DNA of 10,275 nucleotides from an uncultured Peptococcaceae bacterium (GTDB lineage Bacteria > Bacillota > Peptococcia > Peptococcales > Peptococcaceae). A program made the position numbers and the translations under genes. This document shows positions 6,740-10,275 of the stretch, piece by piece; position 1 is the stretch's first letter, and every line of letters begins with the position of its first letter. Under the pieces are notes generated by a model. The model saw only the letters and a list, made by a program, of their open reading frames with translations, made no database searches and had not been told where the DNA came from. The DNA lies in the NCBI GenBank assembly GCA_934229395.1, contig CAKQDL010000058.1, forward strand, positions 1 to 10,275. Reading direction: 5' to 3'.

Positions 6740-7111
6740 TTACTTAATGGTAGCGGTAGCGCCAACTTCTTCGAGCTTAGCCTTAGCAGCTTCAGCATCT
6801 TCCTTGGATACGCCTTCCTTAAGAACCTTAGGAGCGCCGTCAACGACTTCCTTAGCTTCCTTAAGACCAAGACCGGTGATTTCACGAACAGCCTTGATAA
6901 CCTTGATCTTGTTGTCACCAACGTTGGTGAGTTCAACATCAAATTCGGTCTTTTCTTCTTCAGCAGCGCCGCCAGCAGCAGCACCACCAGCAACTGCTAC
7001 AGCAGCAGCGGTAACGCCGAATTCTTCTTCGAAGCTGGAAACGAGTTCGCCAAGTTCAACAACAGAGAGCTCTTTTACGAGGTCGATAATTTGGGTGATT
7101 TTTTCAGACAT
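6740..7111 (-). CDS. rplL: 50S ribosomal protein L7/L12
   Basis: This 123-residue acidic protein forms the multicopy ribosomal stalk that recruits translation GTPases. The N-terminal dimerisation helices (about 1-32) carry VVELGELVSSFEEEFGV. A flexible Ala/Gly hinge (about 33-52) follows, then the globular C-terminal domain with KIKVIKAVREITGLGLKEAKEVVDGAPK, the canonical factor-binding surface. It starts at an ATG with AAAGGAG upstream and lies 39 nt after rplJ. Length and sequence are typical. Confidence 0.99.
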   Translation of the reverse strand: MSEKITQIIDLVKELSVVELGELVSSFEEEFGVTAAAVAVAGGAAAGGAAEEEKTEFDVELTNVGDNKIKVIKAVREITGLGLKEAKEVVDGAPKVLKEGVSKEDAEAAKAKLEEVGATATIK

Positions 7112-7150
7112 GATATGTTAATCTCCTTTTGATTAAATTTTAAATTGCAA

Positions 7151-7651
7151 TTACGCAGTTGGTTCTTCTTCAGCTTTTACGCGGATAGCTTCAAGCGCCA
7201 TAGCAACCTTTTGCAATGGAGCTTTGAAGCAGTAAGCAACCTTGGAGAGAAGTACTTCCTTGCTTGGAAGTGCACCAAGAGCTTCAACCTTAGCCACATC
7301 GATGATTTCGCCTTCAGCGATACCACCTTTGATGGTAAGAACTTTGTTATCCTTAATAAACTTGCAGATGATGTTTGCTGGAGCAACAACGTCATTGTCG
7401 CAGAATGCAACAGCGGTAACACCATTGAATACATCACTAAGAGCTTCGTAGCCGTTTTCAACAGCAGCGCGCTTTAAGAGGGTATTCTTTGCTACAACGT
7501 ATTCTACATTGCTTTCACGTAATTGCTTACGGAGTTCTGTGGTCTGTTTTGCATTTAAGCCAGTGTAGTCAACAACAACTACGGACTGTGCATTCTTAAA
7601 TTTAGCGGATAAATCAGCAACAATCAGTTTCTTTTCTTCTAATTGTCCCAA
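7151..7651 (-). CDS. rplJ: 50S ribosomal protein L10, probable TTG start
   Basis: L10 anchors L7/L12 dimers to the ribosome, and the L10(L12)4 complex represses its own operon. The sequence has the family core KFKNAQSVVVVDYTGLNAKQTTELRKQLRESNVEY in the N-terminal rRNA-binding part and an acidic C-terminal helix for L12 binding. The reading frame stays open far upstream, but a start at 7750 would run through the attenuator terminator. The TTG at 7651 is preferred because GGGAGGTG (7658-7665) lies 6 nt before it, giving a 166-residue protein starting MGQLEEKKLIVADL, close to the usual L10 length. A GTG at 7660 falls inside that binding site and is a weaker option. The gene is separated from rplA by an L10-leader. 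Confidence 0.93.
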   Translation of the reverse strand: MGQLEEKKLIVADLSAKFKNAQSVVVVDYTGLNAKQTTELRKQLRESNVEYVVAKNTLLKRAAVENGYEALSDVFNGVTAVAFCDNDVVAPANIICKFIKDNKVLTIKGGIAEGEIIDVAKVEALGALPSKEVLLSKVAYCFKAPLQKVAMALEAIRVKAEEEPTA

Positions 7652-7657
7652 CAGATT

Positions 7658-7665
7658 CACCTCCC
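7658..7665 (-). promoter_or_regulatory. Ribosome binding site that fixes the rplJ start
   Basis: GGGAGGTG on the minus strand is the only strong Shine-Dalgarno sequence near the L10 N-terminus. Its 6-nt spacing points to TTG at 7651. No ATG lies near it in frame. Confidence 0.8.
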
Positions 7666-7688
7666 TTTCTTCGATTGATTGTAAGGTT

Positions 7689-7801
7689 ATCTGCCATATA
7701 AAAAACGCCTTTGCGCGCGAGACACACAAAGGCAGAAATTGCATAAGCATTTTACCTGTGCAGGAGATTAAGCCCGTAGGCGCCTGCGGTCTCTGGCAGA
7801 T
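7689..7801 (-). promoter_or_regulatory. Ribosomal L10 leader (autoregulatory attenuator of rplJL)
   Basis: The 169-nt rplA-rplJ gap carries on the minus strand the conserved GCCAGAGACCGCAGG block. This folds as ACC / GCAGG / GCC around a TACG loop (GGC, then a CTTAATCT bulge, CCTGC, ACAGGT), matching the Firmicutes Ribosomal_L10_leader (Rfam RF00557), the binding site of L10(L12)4. It is followed by an intrinsic terminator at 7700-7733. In Bacillus subtilis this leader acts by transcription attenuation. Here an 8-nt stretch at the 5' end (7794-7801) is also perfectly complementary to one just past the terminator (7689-7696). No good promoter is seen in the gap, so it is probably transcribed from the rpmG-side promoter. 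Confidence 0.88.
7700..7733 (-). terminator. Attenuator terminator inside the L10 leader
   Basis: On the minus strand GCCTTTG (7727-7733) pairs with CAAAGGC (7707-7713). Four further U-G/G-C pairs inside give an 11-bp stem with a TCTCG loop, followed by GTTTTTT. It stands about 50 nt upstream of the rplJ start, the position expected for L10-controlled attenuation. Confidence 0.85.
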
Positions 7802-7820
7802 GTTAAATGTATAATATTAA

Positions 7821-8513
7821 TTAACCAACATGGTTAGGGTTAATCTTAACCCCAGGACCCATGGTGCTGGATACGGAGATGCTCTTCATGTAAACGCCCT
7901 TTGCGCTTGCTGGCTTAGCCTTGATTAGAGCTTGTGCCAAAGCGTTGAAGTTTTCGGTGAGGGCTTCTACGGTGAAGCTAGCTTTACCAATTAGAGCGTG
8001 GATGATACCAGCCTTGTCAACGCGGTATTCAATCTTACCAGCCTTAACTTCAGCTACAGCACCAGCAACATCCATGGTAACAGTACCAGTCTTAGGGTTT
8101 GGCATGAGACCCTTTGGCCCTAAGAGACGACCGATTTTACCAACGGTACCCATCATATCAGGGGTAGCGATAGCAACATCGAAGCCGAACCAACCGCCTT
8201 GAATCTTAGCGATCATATCTTCAGCGCCGACAAATTCTGCACCTGCAGCTTCTGCTTCTTTGGCCTTTTCGCCCTTAGCAAATACCAAGCAGGAACGGGT
8301 TTTACCGCTGCCGTGTGGCAATACCATTGCGTTACGAATCTGTTGGTCTGCATGACGTGGATCTACGCCCAATTTAAATGCAACTTCTACGGATTCATCA
8401 AATTTTGCAGTAGCGTTTTCCTTTACGAGTTTAAGCGCTTCAGCTACTTCGTAAAGATTGTCTTTGTCAACACGCTTAACTGCGTCTTGATACTTCTTGC
8501 CATGTTTAGGCAT
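7821..8513 (-). CDS. rplA: 50S ribosomal protein L1
   Basis: This 230-residue protein binds 23S rRNA in the mobile L1 stalk that helps release E-site tRNA. It shows the standard blocks MPKHGKKYQDAVK, VAFKLGVDPRHADQQIRNAMVLPHG, GRLLGPKGLMPNPKTGTV and SISVSSTMGPGVKI. The start ATG has AAGGAGGAAG upstream. It follows rplK by 59 nt. Length is typical and nothing is missing. Confidence 0.99.
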   Translation of the reverse strand: MPKHGKKYQDAVKRVDKDNLYEVAEALKLVKENATAKFDESVEVAFKLGVDPRHADQQIRNAMVLPHGSGKTRSCLVFAKGEKAKEAEAAGAEFVGAEDMIAKIQGGWFGFDVAIATPDMMGTVGKIGRLLGPKGLMPNPKTGTVTMDVAGAVAEVKAGKIEYRVDKAGIIHALIGKASFTVEALTENFNALAQALIKAKPASAKGVYMKSISVSSTMGPGVKINPNHVG

Positions 8514-8572
8514 GTGTCTTCCTCCTTCGTGGTTCTAACGGATTTTATCCTCCCACAATTCTCGCGCTAAAA

Positions 8573-8998
8573 TTAGCCTTCTACAGTGATACCCATGCTG
8601 CGTGCAGTACCTTTGATCATAGACATAGCACTTTCAATGCTAGCAGCGTTGAGGTCAGGCATTTTTGTTTCAGCGATTTCGCGTACTTGTGCTTCGGTGA
8701 TTTTACCAACCTTCTTGGTGTTAGGTTCACCAGATGCACGGTCTACACCTGCTGCCTTCTTAATAAGAACTGCTGCTGGTGGAGTTTTGGTAACAAAGGT
8801 AAAAGAGTGATCTTGATATACAGTAATTTCTACTGGAATCACCATACCCATTTGGTCTTTGGTTCTTTCATTGAATTCTGTGCAGAACCCCATGATGTTA
8901 ACACCGTGCTGACCAAGTGCTGGACCTACTGGTGGAGCTGGGTTAGCCTTACCTGCTTGTACTTGTAGTTTAATGAAACCAATTACTTTCTTTGCCAT
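8573..8998 (-). CDS. rplK: 50S ribosomal protein L11
   Basis: This 141-residue protein binds the GTPase-associated region of 23S rRNA and is needed for RelA-dependent stringent signalling and thiopeptide binding. The N-terminal domain has IKLQVQAGKANPAPPVGPALGQHGVNIMGFC, including the proline-rich segment. The C-terminal rRNA-binding domain ends SMGITVEG. It starts at an ATG with AAAGGAGGTG upstream and lies 35 nt after nusG. Length is canonical. Confidence 0.99.
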   Translation of the reverse strand: MAKKVIGFIKLQVQAGKANPAPPVGPALGQHGVNIMGFCTEFNERTKDQMGMVIPVEITVYQDHSFTFVTKTPPAAVLIKKAAGVDRASGEPNTKKVGKITEAQVREIAETKMPDLNAASIESAMSMIKGTARSMGITVEG

Positions 8999-9033
8999 TT
9001 AAAGAGCACCTCCTTTTATTGATTTCTCGCGAA

Positions 9034-9567
9034 TTACATTTTGTGAATTTGATCATAGTCTAATTCGGCTTCGGTTTCTCTGCCGAACATCGTAACACTT
9101 ACGACTACCTGCTGCTTCTTTGGATTAATCTCTTTGATTATACCAGACATACCAGCAAAGGATGGGTCAATAATTTGAACCTCGTCGCCAACTTCAGCAT
9201 TAAGCTCAACAATCGGTGTTTCTTCACCCATGCCTTGAAGCAGATGCTCTACTTCGTAATCATGGAGTGGAACAGCCTTGTTGCCTGTGCCTACGAAGCC
9301 CGTTACACCAGTTGTGTTACGAACGATGTACCAAGATTCGTCGGTCATAATCATTTCTACAAGCACATAGCCCGGAAAAACCTTGCGTTGTACTTCTTTT
9401 GTAGTGCCGTTTTTGACTTCGCGTACTGTTTCAGTTGGAATGATGCAACGGAAGATGTATTCTTCCATGTTCATGCTTTCAATACGCTTTTCAAGGTTTG
9501 ACTTTACCTTGTTTTCATAGCCTGAGTAAGTGTGTACTGCATACCACGCCTTTTGCTCCTCTGACAT
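9034..9567 (-). CDS. nusG: Transcription termination/antitermination factor NusG
   Basis: This 177-residue factor binds RNA polymerase and modulates pausing, termination and ribosome coupling. The NGN domain (about 1-115) shows KAWYAVHTYSGYENKVKSNLE, VFPGYVLVEM and WYIVRNTTGVTGFVG. The KOW domain (about 124-177) has GDEVQIIDPSFAGMSGIIKEIN and VSVTMFGRETEAELDYDQI. An in-frame upstream extension to 9624 exists, but the ATG at 9567 has GAGAGGTGG upstream and gives the standard N-terminus. With this start the gene begins 16 nt after secE, where the longer form would overlap it. Confidence 0.98.
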   Translation of the reverse strand: MSEEQKAWYAVHTYSGYENKVKSNLEKRIESMNMEEYIFRCIIPTETVREVKNGTTKEVQRKVFPGYVLVEMIMTDESWYIVRNTTGVTGFVGTGNKAVPLHDYEVEHLLQGMGEETPIVELNAEVGDEVQIIDPSFAGMSGIIKEINPKKQQVVVSVTMFGRETEAELDYDQIHKM

Positions 9568-9583
9568 TTTAGAGGCCACCTCT

Positions 9584-9853
9584 CTATATGAACAAGCTGA
9601 ATAGTGCTGTGATACCAGAGTCAACTATCCATATCAGAACAGTGATAATTGCAACGGTAACCAATACAACCCCAGTATAGGTCGTGACTTCTTTACGGGA
9701 TGGCCAATGCGCTTTTTTCAATTCGCCAAAGGCAAGTTTCCAGCTTTTTTTCATACGAGCGAAAAAGCCCGGCTTTTTCTCCTTAGCTTTTTTACTGCTA
9801 TCGGCCTTTTTAGGAGCGACGTCTTTTTTTTGTTCGTCCTGTTGTTTGCTCAT
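9584..9853 (-). CDS. secE: Preprotein translocase subunit SecE
   Basis: SecE is the small essential subunit clamping SecY in the SecYEG membrane channel. This 89-residue form has a Lys-rich charged N-terminal stretch (about 1-28), an amphipathic segment (FFARMKKSWKLAFGELKKAHWPSRKEV, with the conserved WPSR) and one C-terminal membrane span (about 60-82). The ATG at 9853 has AAGGAT upstream. It lies 32 nt after rpmG and 16 nt before nusG. Single-span SecE is normal in Bacillota; the charged extension makes it longer than the ~60-residue Bacillus form. Confidence 0.97.
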   Translation of the reverse strand: MSKQQDEQKKDVAPKKADSSKKAKEKKPGFFARMKKSWKLAFGELKKAHWPSRKEVTTYTGVVLVTVAIITVLIWIVDSGITALFSLFI

Positions 9854-9885
9854 TTATATCATCCTTATGACTTTATACTGAATGG

Positions 9886-10035
9886 TTACTTGGTTTCCTT
9901 GTGCGTCGTATGGGTCTTGCAGAATGGGCAGTACTTTTTCATTTCGACACGGCCTGCATCATTCTTCTTGTTTTTTCTAGTGATGTAATTTCTTCTTTTG
10001 CATTCACTGCATTCTAGGGTTACGCTAACGCGCAT
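9886..10035 (-). CDS. rpmG: 50S ribosomal protein L33, zinc-binding (C+) form
   Basis: This 49-residue protein is easily missed because of its size. It reads MRVSVTLECSECKRRNYITR at the N-terminus and ends in a CPFC-containing tail finishing HKETK. Four cysteines in two CxxC pairs (C9/C12 and C36/C39) make it the zinc-ribbon C+ form rather than the zinc-independent C- paralogue. The ATG has GGGAGGTGG upstream. It is the first gene after the promoter at 10099-10127 and is followed 32 nt later by secE, the usual order in Bacillota. Confidence 0.97.
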   Translation of the reverse strand: MRVSVTLECSECKRRNYITRKNKKNDAGRVEMKKYCPFCKTHTTHKETK

Positions 10036-10098
10036 GTTCGCCACCTCCCACACATTTTTTTGCACTCAAAAAATACTCGTGCACAAATGCACCTCCAT

Positions 10099-10127
10099 AG
10101 GATATCATCTTTTTTCCTTATCGTCAA
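10099..10127 (-). promoter_or_regulatory. Promoter of the rpmG-secE-nusG-rplKA(JL) unit
   Basis: On the minus strand -35 TTGACG (10122-10127), a 17-nt spacer and -10 TATCCT (10099-10104) preceded by TGA (extended -10) form a strong promoter downstream of the tuf terminator. Transcription would begin near 10092. The ~57-nt leader holds a GTGCA/TGCAC mini-hairpin and an A/T-only 8-bp hairpin (10054-10074) just before the rpmG binding site. Confidence 0.75.
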
Positions 10128-10158
10128 TAATTATTTTCTGTTCTAAATAAGTTTTTAC

Positions 10159-10188
10159 AAAAAAAGACCCAAGCGCGAAGCTTGGGTC
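10159..10188 (-). terminator. Terminator of tuf
   Basis: On the minus strand a perfect 9-bp stem (10180-10188 with 10166-10174) with a TTCGC loop is followed by a seven-T run at 10159-10165. It starts 13 nt past the tuf stop and separates tuf transcription from rpmG. Confidence 0.95.
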
Positions 10189-10201
10189 CTTGAGGTCGAA
10201 A

Positions 10202-10275
10202 TTATTCGATGATGCTAGAAACGGTACCAGCACCTACAGTGTGGCCACCTTCACGGATAGCGAATTGGAGACCTT
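10202..10275 (-). CDS. tuf: Elongation factor Tu, C-terminal end only
   Basis: Only the last 23 complete codons and the stop (TAA at 10202-10204) lie in the window; the rest is beyond the right edge. They read GLQFAIREGGHTVGAG followed by TVSSIIE, the unmistakable end of EF-Tu domain III. EF-Tu delivers aminoacyl-tRNA to the ribosome as a GTP complex. Gln stands where most EF-Tu have Arg (LRFAIREGG), counting back to E. coli R373. The gene ends in its own terminator. Confidence 0.97.
   Translation of the reverse strand, partial: GLQFAIREGGHTVGAGTVSSIIE

Noticed and set aside
6701..7132. Plus-strand and alternative-frame ORFs across rplL and rplJ
   Set aside because: They arise from the biased codon use of ribosomal protein genes; the annotated frames match L7/L12 and L10 along their length.
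7652..7750. N-terminal extension of rplJ to 7750 (199 residues)
   Set aside because: It would translate through the attenuator terminator, lacks a ribosome binding site and adds residues not found in L10 proteins.
7837..7852. Inverted repeat GGGTTAA/TTAACCC near the rplA 3' end as a terminator
   Set aside because: The loop is only 2 nt, there is no U-run, and the bases encode the conserved VKINP tail of L1.
7802..7860. Internal promoter directly ahead of the L10 leader
   Set aside because: TATTAT and TATACA -10 candidates exist but neither has a -35 at proper spacing, and attenuation fits read-through from rplKA.
9568..9624. Longer NusG start at 9624
   Set aside because: It would overlap secE and lacks the standard NusG N-terminus; ATG 9567 has a clear binding site.
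10025..10084. A 19-codon upstream reading frame (GTG at 10084) overlapping the rpmG start
   Set aside because: The predicted transcription start near 10092 would cut away most of its GGAGGTG binding site, and the peptide resembles nothing I know. It is probably chance.
1..10275. CRISPR arrays, insertion sequences, tRNA genes or prophage remnants
   Set aside because: I saw no regularly spaced repeats, transposase motifs, tRNA cloverleaf or integrase; the rpmG-secE gap (32 nt) is also too short for the tRNA-Trp sometimes found there.

Overview
The window looks like a stretch of chromosome from a low-to-moderate GC Bacillota (Firmicutes) bacterium. The reasons are strong AGGAGG-type ribosome binding sites, consensus sigma-A promoters, hairpin-plus-U-run terminators at nearly every unit, an L10-leader of the Firmicutes type, and the gene order tuf / rpmG-secE-nusG-rplK-rplA-rplJ-rplL. 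I cannot fix the class or genus from sequence alone. Nothing indicates a phage, IS element, CRISPR array or genomic island.

Left edge (1-383): no gene, but it is not empty. Two near-perfect tandem promoters point left out of the window on the minus strand (TTGACA-17-TATAGT, then TTGACA-17-TAATAT behind an A-rich UP-like block). This is the architecture of an rRNA or other stable-RNA operon. A separate plus-strand promoter (TTGCAA-18-TACAAT) serves the first gene.

Accessory and envelope block (384-6588): a plus-strand SulA/YfcH-like (TIGR01777-type) NAD(P)-binding epimerase-family protein converges on a minus-strand TauE/SafE-family permease across a shared terminator. To the right, all on the minus strand, are a membrane-anchored protein with a DUF4097-like beta-repeat ectodomain (own promoter) and a three-gene operon encoding a GT4 glycosyltransferase, an OmpR-type response regulator and a HAMP-containing histidine kinase. 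That operon ends in a terminator that overlaps the kinase stop codon. Neighbourhood suggests envelope sensing and envelope glycosylation, but target and signal are unknown.

Translation block (6688-10275, minus strand): the 3' end of tuf with its own terminator, then a promoter driving rpmG (49 aa, missed by simple ORF calling), secE, nusG, rplK and rplA. After a 169-nt L10-leader attenuator come rplJ (probable TTG start) and rplL. A strong terminator follows rplL and rpoB is not next, so rpoBC appears uncoupled from this operon here.

I did not find a clear candidate for a wholly new system. The points most worth a second look are the rplJ attenuator with its competing pairings, the hairpin that separates tauE from any visible promoter, the glycosyltransferase/two-component/DUF4097 cluster, and the divergent stable-RNA promoters.
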